From NCBI RefSeq assembly GCF_042431545.1, contig NZ_JBHLYX010000030.1: DNA of 64,000 bases; one strand, 5' to 3'. Origin of the DNA: Pseudoalteromonas xiamenensis (GTDB taxonomy: Bacteria > Pseudomonadota > Gammaproteobacteria > Enterobacterales > Alteromonadaceae). Positions 17,963 through 26,442 of the stretch are shown in pieces. Under the pieces are notes generated by a model. That model searched no databases and had not been told where the DNA came from. It worked only from the letters and a program-made list of their open reading frames with translations. Every line of letters begins with the position of its first letter. Position 1 is the first letter of the stretch. The position numbers were made by a program, and so were the translations under genes.

Positions 17963-17988
17963 AGAAAAAACCACCGCTTGGGTGGTTT
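17963..17988 (-). terminator. Rho-independent terminator of the argCBFGH operon
   Basis: Read on the minus strand, AAACCACC-CAAGC-GGTGGTTT followed by TTTC lies about 100 bases after the argH stop. Confidence 0.8.
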
Positions 17989-18090
17989 ATTATACTGATT
18001 ACTCAAAAATTGTACTGGTACTTGCGGCGTACAGGTAAGTCATCGTTTAGACCACCGAGTCAATTTTTTGGCAAATAGGTAAATGTTTGA

Positions 18091-19458
18091 TTACTTTGTA
18101 TTCTCTGCGGCAATTGCAGCTTTTACTTGTGGCAATGAGGTGCCTCCGAGTGCCTTACGGGCGGCAATACATGCATCAATTTCAAGCACAGGATAGACAT
18201 CGTCGGAAATAACATCACAAACCGCTTGGAACTGAGACAAGCTGAGTTCTTCCAAGTTTTTACCTTCACTAATCGCCAACTGCACCAACTGCCCCACAAT
18301 ATGGTGACCTTGTCGGAACGGGATCCCTTTAGCGACCAAATAATCAGCCAACTCAGTCGCATTTGCATGCCCACCTTTTGCTGCGGCTAAGGTTCTTTCG
18401 CTATTTACTTTTACACCGTTGATACACGCTTGCGCCATATGAAGACACGCAAGCCAAGTCGCTAACGCGTCAAAGAGCCCTTCTTTATCTTCTTGCATAT
18501 CTTTGTTATATGCCAACGGCAGTGCTTTCACCGTCATACACATGGCGCTTAGCGCACCAAACACCCGTCCCGTTTTGCCACGGATGAGTTCAAGTGCATC
18601 AGGGTTCTTTTTCTGTGGCATCAACGACGAACCAGACGTCACGGAATCCGACAATTCAATAAATCCAGCTTCACCACTGTTATAAAAAATCATGTCTTCG
18701 GCTAGTCGCGATAAATGCAGCATCGAAATAGACGCGGTGCTGAGTAGTTCTAGCACAAAGTCTCTATCTGATACTGCATCAAGACTGTTTCTCGTTGCAC
18801 TATCAAAACCGAGTTCTTTTGCAAGCGCGGTACGGTCAATCGCATACGCAGTCCCAGCCAGCGCACCACTACCAAGAGGACATTGGTTGAGACGGGCTAA
18901 AGCATCACTTAAACGCCCAGAGTCACGGTTCAGCATTTCAACATAGGCCATACACCAATGACTAAATAAGACAGGCTGAGCACGCTGCAAATGTGTGTAA
19001 CCCGGAAGTATTGTTCCAAGTTCTTTCTCTGCCAAAATCAAAAAAGCCTGCTTGAGATCCGCTAAGGCCTCTAAAATAATCTGCGCCGTTTTGCGGCTCC
19101 AAAGACGAAAATCCGTCGCAACTTGGTCATTGCGGCTGCGACCTGTGTGCAGTTTTTTACCCAAGTCACCTACTTTTTCAATTAACTTACTTTCAACGTA
19201 AGAATGAATGTCTTCATCACCGGCCGTAGCAATCGCCTCAGGATCCGCTTGAACCTCAACTAATAACTCATCCAATGCCGTCGTTAACGTTTGCAATTCC
19301 GCAGTTGTTAGTACGCCAACACTGGCTATCGCTTTTGCCCAAGCTTTAGAGCCAATTATGTCTTGTTCTGCTAATTGGTAATCGAAAGGTAATGAATCAT
19401 TGAACTGTTTGAATGCCGAATCTGGCCCCTCAGAAAAACGGCCGCCCCACAATGCCAT
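18091..19458 (-). CDS. argH: Argininosuccinate lyase
   Basis: Last step of arginine synthesis: splits argininosuccinate into arginine and fumarate in the cytoplasm. The 455-residue protein starts MALWGGRFSEGPDSAFKQFN, has the lyase signature GSSLMPQKKNPD and the HTGRSRNDQVATD segment. ATG 19458 has AGGAGA upstream. The length matches the stand-alone enzyme; there is no C-terminal N-acetylglutamate synthase extension as found in the ArgH(A) fusions of several marine gammaproteobacteria. It is last in argCBFGH, separated from argG by 68 bases containing a strong hairpin. Confidence 0.97.
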   Translation of the reverse strand: MALWGGRFSEGPDSAFKQFNDSLPFDYQLAEQDIIGSKAWAKAIASVGVLTTAELQTLTTALDELLVEVQADPEAIATAGDEDIHSYVESKLIEKVGDLGKKLHTGRSRNDQVATDFRLWSRKTAQIILEALADLKQAFLILAEKELGTILPGYTHLQRAQPVLFSHWCMAYVEMLNRDSGRLSDALARLNQCPLGSGALAGTAYAIDRTALAKELGFDSATRNSLDAVSDRDFVLELLSTASISMLHLSRLAEDMIFYNSGEAGFIELSDSVTSGSSLMPQKKNPDALELIRGKTGRVFGALSAMCMTVKALPLAYNKDMQEDKEGLFDALATWLACLHMAQACINGVKVNSERTLAAAKGGHANATELADYLVAKGIPFRQGHHIVGQLVQLAISEGKNLEELSLSQFQAVCDVISDDVYPVLEIDACIAARKALGGTSLPQVKAAIAAENTK

Positions 19459-19482
19459 AATTATCTCCTAGAATACGAATGG

Positions 19483-19509
19483 GAAGGCAAGGTAGATAAC
19501 CTTGCCTTC
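19483..19509. repeat. Intercistronic hairpin between argG and argH
   Basis: GAAGGCAAGGT-AGATA-ACCTTGCCTTC is a perfect 11-base stem with a 5-base loop. No T-run follows on the coding (minus) strand, so it is more likely an mRNA processing/stability element or partial attenuator than a full terminator. Confidence 0.6.
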
Positions 19510-19526
19510 GAGAACTGCACGTTGAT

Positions 19527-20732
19527 TTATTTTGCTTTGTTAAGTGCGGCAATACGGCTTGATAAAGAGTAAAGACGAATAAACCCTTCTGCATGAGCTT
19601 GGTTATAAACGTCATCTTCACCAAAAGTGGCGAAATCTTCACTGTACAGGCTATTTGGTGAACGTTTCTGAACAGGCATTACTTGACCTTTATACAGTTT
19701 TAGCACCACTTCACCAGTTGCGTATTCTGAAAGCGCTTCCGCCCCAGCTAAAACCGACGCTTTTAGTGGGGTAAACCAACGACCATCGTAAACGAGATGT
19801 GCAAACTCATTACCAAGTAACTCTTTCCACTTACGACTCGTTTTATCCAACACCAATTCATCAATGGCCTGCAATGCAGCAACCATAACGGTGCCGCCAG
19901 GTGTTTCATAACAGCCACGAGATTTCATACCAACAAGTCGGTTTTCAACGATATCGATACGACCTACGCCATGAGGTGCCGCTATCTCATTTAATTTCAC
20001 CAGACACTCGTAAGGTGAGTAACGCTCACCATTTACCGCCACGATTTGACCTTTTTCTACTTGCACTGAGACGTATTCGGCTTTATCTGGTGCTTGTTCC
20101 GGTGATGCTGTAATGGTCCACACTTGCTCACTTGGCTCATTCCAAGGGTTTTCAAGCTCTCCGCCTTCCGTTGAAATGTGCCATGCGTTTGCATCCCGGC
20201 TGTAAATTTTCTTGAGGGATGCAGAACACGGAATATTTCGCTCATCTAAGTAATTAAGCAGTGACTCACGACTGGTTAGGTCCCATTCACGCCATGGTGC
20301 AATGACTTTTAAATCCGGTGCAAGCGCGGCGAAACACGATTCAAAACGAACTTGGTCATTCCCTTTACCTGTGCAGCCATGCGCTAAGGCATCTGCGCCT
20401 ACTTTACGAGCTATTTCAACCTGCGCTTTGGCAATAATAGGACGTGCCATTGATGTACCTAGTAAATAGGTACCTTCGTAAATACAACCAGTTTTTAATG
20501 TTGGGTAAATGTAATCCGCTACAAACTCTTCTTTCAAATCAACAATGTGGCATTCAGATGCCCCTGACGCAATCGCTTTAGCTTCTACGCCCTCAAGTTC
20601 CGCGTCACCTTGGCCTACATCAGCCACAAAACACACGACTTCACAGCCGTAGTTTTCTTTTAACCATGGCACAATCGCCGAAGTATCCAGACCGCCAGAA
20701 TAAGCCAATACTACTTTTTTAATTTCGCTCAT
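19527..20732 (-). CDS. argG: Argininosuccinate synthase
   Basis: Joins citrulline and aspartate with ATP to form argininosuccinate. The 401-residue protein has the N-type ATP pyrophosphatase loop AYSGGLDTSAIVPWL, then GCTGKGNDQVRFE and SRESLLNYLDERNIP, all diagnostic. It is the short (type 1, ~400 residue) form as in Shewanella and Vibrio, not the longer E. coli form. It starts 12 bases after the argF stop and is followed by the argG-argH hairpin. Confidence 0.97.
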   Translation of the reverse strand: MSEIKKVVLAYSGGLDTSAIVPWLKENYGCEVVCFVADVGQGDAELEGVEAKAIASGASECHIVDLKEEFVADYIYPTLKTGCIYEGTYLLGTSMARPIIAKAQVEIARKVGADALAHGCTGKGNDQVRFESCFAALAPDLKVIAPWREWDLTSRESLLNYLDERNIPCSASLKKIYSRDANAWHISTEGGELENPWNEPSEQVWTITASPEQAPDKAEYVSVQVEKGQIVAVNGERYSPYECLVKLNEIAAPHGVGRIDIVENRLVGMKSRGCYETPGGTVMVAALQAIDELVLDKTSRKWKELLGNEFAHLVYDGRWFTPLKASVLAGAEALSEYATGEVVLKLYKGQVMPVQKRSPNSLYSEDFATFGEDDVYNQAHAEGFIRLYSLSSRIAALNKAK

Positions 20733-20744
20733 TGTTCATAATCC

Positions 20745-21662
20745 TTAGAGATAACTTGGGTTCAACAAACTGACGAGAAGCGCATTTTGCGCGTGCATGC
20801 GGTTTTCAGCTTGCTGCATAATTCTTGATTTCGGACCATCCATCACTTCAGAAGTAATTTCATACTCTCGATGTGCAGGTTGGCAATGTAAAACAGTTGA
20901 TGCCCCAGTTTTTTCAACAAGCTCTTGGTTGATTTGATAAGGCATGTAAGTATCAACAACTTCTTTAAGTGGCGTTTTATCACCCATTGACACCCACGTA
21001 TCAGCATAGAGCACATTTGCGCCAACTGCCGCTTCAATACGATCACTAATTGACACGGAAGCGCCATTCGCCGCAGCGAGTTGCTCTGCTTGTTTGAGAA
21101 TTTGCGCGTCAGGTGAATGCCCTTTTGGACACACCGCAACGAAATCTGTACCGAGGGTAGCTGCCAGCAACATCAATGAGTGTGCGACATTATTTCCCTC
21201 TCCTAAGTAAGCGAGTTTCAGCTCTTTCACGTCACCATACACTTCTTGCAGCGTCATGAAATCAGCCAATGCCTGACATGGGTGATACAAGTCACACAAA
21301 CTATTTACGACTGGCACACTGGCATTCTCAGCCATGCAAGTTAATGTGTCGTGACGCATCACGCGTGCAACAATCGCGTCTGCCCAAGTGGAAATATTTA
21401 GGGCGAAATCTTTGACTGATTCACGGCTACCCATTGCGCCATTTTGTTGGTCTAAGTAGACAGCATGACCACCTAACTTATTGATACCAATATCAAACGA
21501 AACGCGTGTGCGTAAGCTTGGCTTTTCAAAAAGGGTAACGATTGATTTCCCTGCCAACGCTTGAGCGTAATCAGCAGGGTTTTGTTTCATTTTGATCGCA
21601 AGATCGAGTAGCTGCTTGAGCTCTGCTTTTTTAAACTCAAGGCCGTGAATATAGTGCTGCAT
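20745..21662 (-). CDS. argF: Ornithine carbamoyltransferase
   Basis: Transfers carbamoyl from carbamoyl phosphate to ornithine, giving citrulline. The 305-residue protein shows the carbamoyl-phosphate site KPSLRTRVSFD, HPCQALADF, and a late catalytic-loop Cys in LHCQPAHRE. This is the 'SLRTRVSFD' group common in Alteromonadales, rather than the STRTRCSFE form of E. coli. It starts 11 bases after argB ends and is within argCBFGH. Confidence 0.96.
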   Translation of the reverse strand: MQHYIHGLEFKKAELKQLLDLAIKMKQNPADYAQALAGKSIVTLFEKPSLRTRVSFDIGINKLGGHAVYLDQQNGAMGSRESVKDFALNISTWADAIVARVMRHDTLTCMAENASVPVVNSLCDLYHPCQALADFMTLQEVYGDVKELKLAYLGEGNNVAHSLMLLAATLGTDFVAVCPKGHSPDAQILKQAEQLAAANGASVSISDRIEAAVGANVLYADTWVSMGDKTPLKEVVDTYMPYQINQELVEKTGASTVLHCQPAHREYEITSEVMDGPKSRIMQQAENRMHAQNALLVSLLNPSYL

Positions 21663-21673
21663 TATGGATTCCT

Positions 21674-22447
21674 CTAAGGCGTAATTTTGGTACCTACATG
21701 CTCGCCGGCTAAAAGCGCGGTAAGGTTTTCTGGCTTTTGCCAGCTAGAGATATACACGCCTCGTCGTAATTGTTCGGCGGCAGTTAGGCTCGTTTTCACT
21801 TTCACCTCCATTCCACCCACAATTACCTCTTCTTCGATTAGTTTCGCGATTTGATCGGCATTTAATTCATGAAGTGGTTGCTTATTTGCATCAAGCACAG
21901 CTTCCACATCGGTCATAAAGATAATTTCCGCTTTAAGGTGCGCAGCAATCGCAGCAGCCGCTTCGTCGGCATTAACGTTATACAGTGACCCGTCTTCACC
22001 TAGACCAATTGAACTCACGATCGGTGTAAAACCTGCGTTCAACATAGCTGGGATAACCCCATCGTGAGTGCCATCACACTCACCAACCTGGGCTAACACT
22101 TTCAATTTTTGTTTGACCAAAATGCCGGCTTCGAACAACGACAAACCGATCGGTTTCATGCCACTGACTAATGCCGCCCCCATTAATTGTTTGTTCGCCG
22201 TACCGGCGAGCGCACCAACGATATATGGCATTTGTTCGCGAGGCGAAATACGAAGACCTTGATGTTTTGCCGTGGCAAAACCTGCATCTTTAAGCCAACT
22301 GTCCACTAACGCTCCGCCACCATGTACGACCACAAAATGAAAGGCCGTTTGCGCTTTCATTACATCGAACAATGCGTTGGATGCTTCTTCAGAATTTAAT
22401 ACTGCACCACCGAGTTTAATTACCCAAATTGGTTTTGACGTACTCAT
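21674..22447 (-). CDS. argB: Acetylglutamate kinase
   Basis: Phosphorylates N-acetylglutamate, the second step of arginine synthesis. The 257-residue product (E. coli 258) begins MSTSKPIWVIKLGGAVL. It has the glycine-rich VVHGGGALVD loop, the NVNADEAAAAIA segment and the final MEVKVKTSLTAAEQLRRG. The start is ATG 22447 with GGGAG upstream, two bases after the argC stop. An in-frame start further upstream would overlap argC and add residues foreign to the family. Confidence 0.96.
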   Translation of the reverse strand: MSTSKPIWVIKLGGAVLNSEEASNALFDVMKAQTAFHFVVVHGGGALVDSWLKDAGFATAKHQGLRISPREQMPYIVGALAGTANKQLMGAALVSGMKPIGLSLFEAGILVKQKLKVLAQVGECDGTHDGVIPAMLNAGFTPIVSSIGLGEDGSLYNVNADEAAAAIAAHLKAEIIFMTDVEAVLDANKQPLHELNADQIAKLIEEEVIVGGMEVKVKTSLTAAEQLRRGVYISSWQKPENLTALLAGEHVGTKITP

Positions 22448-22449
22448 GA

Positions 22450-23460
22450 CTAAGCTCCCTTTAAACCCAATTCTGACGGCCAGTGGCTCGCAATATTCAT
22501 ACACTGCAGCGCTTGCCCTGCAGCACCTTTTAGTAAATTATCAATCGCAGCAACGACGATCAGCTGTTGGCCTTGTTGTTGCCAGCCAATATCGACAAAT
22601 GGTTGATTCACAACACCTTTAATCGAAGGCATCACTTTGCCTTTCAAACGAATTAAAGGCTCATCGGCAAGCACTTGATAAGCTGCTTCGACTTGCGCAG
22701 CCGTCACGTCAGGCTTCAGCGTCACGTAAATCGTTTCAAGAATGCCACGCGCAAAATTACCTAAATGAGGTGTAAAAAGGACATCGTGCCCCAGATATTG
22801 GCTAATTTCTGGTGTATGGCGATGATTAAAGAGCCCATAGGGTGCTAAGGACACCTCACAAAAATGCGTATTAATTGCCGCTTTGCGACCTGCGCCTGTT
22901 ACGCCAGAAACCGCATTAATGATGATCGGCAGGTCCGCAACCAATCCAGCTTCTTTCAAAGGCTTTAACGCATTTAACGCCGCAGTTGGATAGCAACCTG
23001 CAACTGCAACCAATTCTGCATCAGCAATAGCGTCTGTGTACCATTCAGCAAGACCGTATTGAGCTTTCTCTAGCCATTCAGGATAAGGATGGGCAAAACC
23101 ATAATAACGGTCGTAGTCACTTGTTTCATGGAGTCGATAACCGCCTGACAAATCGAATACTTTTTTGCCTAGCGCAAGAAATTGAGGAGCAAGCTCAACA
23201 CTTACATGATGATCTGTGCAAAGACATACGTAATCGGCGTGTGCACCTATCGCCTTGAAGGCAGCGTCAGTCAGTGGCTCCAGCGAAATATCCAACAGTC
23301 CAACATGCTCAGGATAAAGATCACTTAATTGCTTGCCTTTATCTTGGCTGCCTTCTGATACATAAACACCCACAATATTAAGGTGCGGATGCTTTGCAAC
23401 CAAACTCGCCAATTCAACACCGCTATACCCACTCGCGCCAACAATAGCCACGTTTTTCAT
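22450..23460 (-). CDS. argC: N-acetyl-gamma-glutamyl-phosphate reductase
   Basis: NADPH-dependent third step of arginine synthesis. The 336-residue protein has an N-terminal nucleotide-binding motif VAIVGASGYSGVEL, the catalytic Cys segment VAVAGCYPTAALNALKPL, and HRHTPEI. It is the first gene of the minus-strand argCBFGH operon. Its promoter shares the 196-base gap with argE, where a good ARG box is present, so repression by ArgR is expected. Confidence 0.97.
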   Translation of the reverse strand: MKNVAIVGASGYSGVELASLVAKHPHLNIVGVYVSEGSQDKGKQLSDLYPEHVGLLDISLEPLTDAAFKAIGAHADYVCLCTDHHVSVELAPQFLALGKKVFDLSGGYRLHETSDYDRYYGFAHPYPEWLEKAQYGLAEWYTDAIADAELVAVAGCYPTAALNALKPLKEAGLVADLPIIINAVSGVTGAGRKAAINTHFCEVSLAPYGLFNHRHTPEISQYLGHDVLFTPHLGNFARGILETIYVTLKPDVTAAQVEAAYQVLADEPLIRLKGKVMPSIKGVVNQPFVDIGWQQQGQQLIVVAAIDNLLKGAAGQALQCMNIASHWPSELGLKGA

Positions 23461-23583
23461 CTTCTGCTTTACTCGCCTTATGAACTTGCTACAGTAATCA
23501 AACCACCTAGTACCCTATCAAATGATAGACGATGATAGTGCACTTGGAATATTTACACCTATTTAGACTATTTATGCTGAAAA

Positions 23584-23601
23584 AGTGAATTGATATTCAT
23601 G
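23584..23601. promoter_or_regulatory. ARG box (ArgR operator) between argC and argE
   Basis: agTGAATtgatATTCAtg matches the E. coli-type ARG box consensus (TGAAT-N4-ATTCA) in all ten core positions. A weaker half-matching copy lies 3 bases away at 23563-23580, the usual spacing of paired boxes. It overlaps the argE -35 candidate TTGATA (23590-23595), 17 bases before TACAGT (23613-23618). Confidence 0.8.
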
Positions 23602-23618
23602 CTAAACACATTTACAGT
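23590..23618 (+). promoter_or_regulatory. Probable argE promoter overlapped by the ARG box
   Basis: TTGATA, 17 bases, TACAGT on the plus strand, about 40 bases before the argE start. Overlap with the operator supports repression by ArgR. Sequence-based inference. Confidence 0.45.
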
Positions 23619-23656
23619 GTGATGCAATACGCCAGTCAAAATATTTTGAGATTTTT

Positions 23657-24802
23657 ATGTCCACACCAAACTTTTTATCGATGTATCAACAGCTCATTGC
23701 CAGCCCGTCGGTGAGTGCGCTTGACCCTCAACTTAACCTGACAAACAAACCGGTCATCGACTTATTAGCAAGTTGGTGTGAGACGCTCGGGTTTACGGTT
23801 GAGATCACCGAGCTTGAAAGTGCACCGGGTAAATTCAATCTCGTTGCAAAACGAGGAGAAGGCCAAGGTGGTTTGATGTTAGCGGGTCACACTGACACCG
23901 TGCCATTCGACGATAGTCGCTGGAGCAAAGATCCATTCAAACTGACGGAACAAGACAACAAGTTATACGGACTTGGTTCTATCGATATGAAAGGTTTCTT
24001 TGCGTTTGTATTAGAAGCTCTTAAAGAATTGGACGAACTGCCACAACAACAACCAATTCTTATTCTTGCTACCGCTGATGAAGAAACAACGATGGCAGGT
24101 GCAATTGAAATTGCGAAGAAAAGCACCATTAAACCGGCTCGCTGTGTGATAGGTGAACCAACTGATATGGTGCCGGTGTTTACGCATAAAGGTCATATGT
24201 CTACCGCGATTCGTGTTATTGGTCGCTCAGGGCATAGTTCCGATCCAGCACGTGGATTGAATGCTATTGAGGTAATGAATTTAGTTATTTCAAAACTATT
24301 GCATTTGCGTGACGAATTAAAGAATAAATATTCAACACCACACTTTGCGATCCCCTACCCTACACTCAACTTGGGGCATATTCATGGTGGTGACAACGCA
24401 AACCGTATTTGTGGTTGCTGTGAGTTGCATATTGATATGCGACCCCTTCCAGGGCTCAGCATAAAAGAGTTACAGGCATTACTTATCGATGCAATAACAC
24501 CGATAAATACTCAGTATCCAAACGCAGTGGAAGTTATCGACTTACATGACCCCATTCCAGCTTTTAGCGGTAATACCGACAGCGCTTTGGTCAAACTCGC
24601 AGAGAAAATATCTGGCGAAGCGGCTGTAGCCGTAAATTACTGTACTGAAGCGCCATTTATTCAACAACTTGGATGCGAAACCATCGTAATGGGCCCCGGT
24701 TCAATTAATCAGGCGCATCAACCCGATGAATACCTAGCAATGGATAAAATCAAACCATCTCAGGCAATTATTACGCAACTGATTAAAGCTAGCTGCTATT
24801 AA
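23657..24802 (+). CDS. argE: Acetylornithine deacetylase
   Basis: Zinc-dependent hydrolase releasing ornithine from N-acetylornithine (linear arginine pathway). The 381-residue M20-family protein has the metal ligand motifs GHTDTVPFD, GLGSIDMKGFFAF, and ATADEETTMAG with the catalytic Glu pair, then GRSGHSSDPARG in the dimer domain. It is transcribed divergently from argCBFGH, the classic arrangement. A strong hairpin follows at 24811-24845. Confidence 0.96.
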   Translation: MSTPNFLSMYQQLIASPSVSALDPQLNLTNKPVIDLLASWCETLGFTVEITELESAPGKFNLVAKRGEGQGGLMLAGHTDTVPFDDSRWSKDPFKLTEQDNKLYGLGSIDMKGFFAFVLEALKELDELPQQQPILILATADEETTMAGAIEIAKKSTIKPARCVIGEPTDMVPVFTHKGHMSTAIRVIGRSGHSSDPARGLNAIEVMNLVISKLLHLRDELKNKYSTPHFAIPYPTLNLGHIHGGDNANRICGCCELHIDMRPLPGLSIKELQALLIDAITPINTQYPNAVEVIDLHDPIPAFSGNTDSALVKLAEKISGEAAVAVNYCTEAPFIQQLGCETIVMGPGSINQAHQPDEYLAMDKIKPSQAIITQLIKASCY

Positions 24803-24810
24803 CATCAAAA

Positions 24811-24845
24811 GAGCTGCATATTGGCTTCGTACCAATATGCAGCTC
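24811..24845. terminator. Long hairpin after argE
   Basis: GAGCTGCATATTGG-CTTCGTA-CCAATATGCAGCTC is a perfect 14-base stem. The T-run is on the minus-strand side (AAAA precedes it on plus), so termination of argE is likely but not textbook. Confidence 0.6.
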
Positions 24846-24949
24846 TCCCCATTCATAAACTCTTCTTTCACTGGCTATTTTTTGCTTTCGTGGGCTCGGG
24901 AAAGCCGCTAAACTAGCGGCGTATTTTCAGTGTTCTAGGTTTTCATTGC

Positions 24950-25630
24950 ATGAATTCTCATTTAGGTCGCCGAGCGTTTTCCCCGATGGAACTGCATGCA
25001 CTGTTTCATGGCTACATATACAGCGACGAAAAACAAAAACGAGAACAGCCTAAACACTGGCATTTTTGGCTCCCTCTGTTTGCCTATTATACGGGGGCAT
25101 ACAGTGACGAAATTGGTCACCTCACGTTAGACAATTTGGTCACAAAAGATGGGGTAGAAGGTTTCGAGTTTGGAACAAATGAGAAAATCTTGCCGCGATT
25201 TATTCCCATCCACAGTGCGCTATGGCAAGCCGGACTGGAAGAATACCTCGAATTTTTGAGCACCCACCACCACGAACGCATCATGTTTGATTTGCCAAGT
25301 AAAGTGAATCGTTACAGCGAGAAAGTTCGCATTTGGTTTTCTGGTGAAGGCGAGCGCCTTGGTTATCTACAAAAATGTGGTTTGCCCAATGTTGATCAAA
25401 ATGGGCTAAAAACCGCCATCAGCAGTCTGCGTTTGAATTTCGAACAGCAACTACGGATCCACGCTGTCCAAGCAAATCAAAAACCATCGTTTTTTTACCT
25501 ACTTGGGTTAAAAAATGACGAACCGGAAATGGAGCCACAACCACTTGCTTTACAACAAGTTATTGAACCTTTGCGAAACATTAACTCGAAAGCACACTGG
25601 CAACGTTTTTTACATCGGCACTCAACCTAA
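24950..25630 (+). CDS. Degenerate tyrosine-recombinase (phage integrase)-like protein
   Basis: A 226-residue protein resembling only the catalytic half of tyrosine recombinases. HFWLPLFAYYTGAYSDEIGHL aligns with the usual 'LxxxTGxRxxEI' box, FIPIHSAL with the beta-strand region, AISSLRLNFEQQL with the HxLRHTF box, and FYLLGLKND with LLGHSS. However, the first catalytic Arg is Tyr51, the box-II His is Ser, and no C-terminal Tyr nucleophile is evident. Recombination is therefore unlikely; a DNA-binding or structural role is possible. No attachment sites or mobile genes adjoin it. It lies between argE and the argO-like gene. Confidence 0.55.
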   Translation: MNSHLGRRAFSPMELHALFHGYIYSDEKQKREQPKHWHFWLPLFAYYTGAYSDEIGHLTLDNLVTKDGVEGFEFGTNEKILPRFIPIHSALWQAGLEEYLEFLSTHHHERIMFDLPSKVNRYSEKVRIWFSGEGERLGYLQKCGLPNVDQNGLKTAISSLRLNFEQQLRIHAVQANQKPSFFYLLGLKNDEPEMEPQPLALQQVIEPLRNINSKAHWQRFLHRHST

Positions 25631-25684
25631 CAAAAAGTAAAGCGATGTCTTAAACACCGCTCCACGTTATAAGTGAATGCCAAC

Positions 25685-26293
25685 TTAGTTTGCTTGCGTA
25701 AAGTGCAGCAATGAAAGCGCAATACTCCACATCATAATACACACTAATACGTCTAAGACTTTCCACGCTTTTGGATTTCTAAATACCGGCGCTAATTGTT
25801 TTGCACCAAATCCAAGTAACATAAACCAAGCGATCGAGGCGCTGATACAGCCCAGAACAAACCATAGTTTTTGCTGATCAGCAAATTTACCAGCCACTCC
25901 ACCTAAAATAACCACGGTGTCCAAATACGCATGAGGATTAAGCAAACTTACGGCCATCGCCGTTAAAATAGCGCGTTTTCGCGTCGCAACTGAACGAGCC
26001 TCACTCTCCAATTGCTTACTGGACAACGCAGATTTGAGTGACATCGCCCCATACACACTCAAAAAGGCAATCCCCGCCCAAGTCGTGATTTGCAATAGCC
26101 ATTCGCTTTGTTGAATAAGCGCTCCTACGCCTAAAACGCCCAATGACACCAAAAACATATCGCACAGCGACACGGTCAAAATAACGGGTAGAGTGAACTT
26201 TCCACTCAAGCTCTGCGATATGACAAAGGCGTTTTGCGCACCGATTGCCGCAATTAAACCTAAACTAAGAAAGAACCCTTCAAACCACACCAT
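25685..26293 (-). CDS. argO: LysE/ArgO-family basic amino acid exporter
   Basis: A 202-residue inner membrane protein (E. coli ArgO 211) with about six hydrophobic segments and the family's N-terminal signature FFLSLGLIAAIGAQNAFVISQSL, then SLLNPHAYLDTVVILGG. It probably exports arginine and perhaps lysine, protecting against excess. ATG 26293 has AGGGG upstream; an earlier in-frame start is not needed. The divergent LysR gene resembles argP, the known activator of argO. Proximity to the arg operon fits an arginine exporter. Confidence 0.85.
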   Translation of the reverse strand: MVWFEGFFLSLGLIAAIGAQNAFVISQSLSGKFTLPVILTVSLCDMFLVSLGVLGVGALIQQSEWLLQITTWAGIAFLSVYGAMSLKSALSSKQLESEARSVATRKRAILTAMAVSLLNPHAYLDTVVILGGVAGKFADQQKLWFVLGCISASIAWFMLLGFGAKQLAPVFRNPKAWKVLDVLVCIMMWSIALSLLHFTQAN

Positions 26294-26418
26294 TACATCC
26301 CCTAAACCTATCCACAACCCTCAATTTGCTCTCACTTCGCGAGGCAATTGAAAGTGAACCCGACATTGTGAAGCAGTGTAACAATGTGCTTTTTTTAAAT
26401 ATAATTAAACAAATTTAA

Positions 26419-26432
26419 ATATCATTAGATAT
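26419..26432. promoter_or_regulatory. Palindrome in the argO-argP divergent promoter region
   Basis: ATATC-ATTA-GATAT is a perfect inverted repeat in a very AT-rich gap, ending 10 bases before the regulator start. This type of site suits a LysR regulator and autoregulation. Confidence 0.4.
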
Positions 26433-26442
26433 ATTAATAACC

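Noticed and set aside
24950..25630. Integrase marking a genomic island with attachment sites
   Set aside because: No tRNA, no flanking direct repeats and no mobile genes nearby; the catalytic residues are missing.
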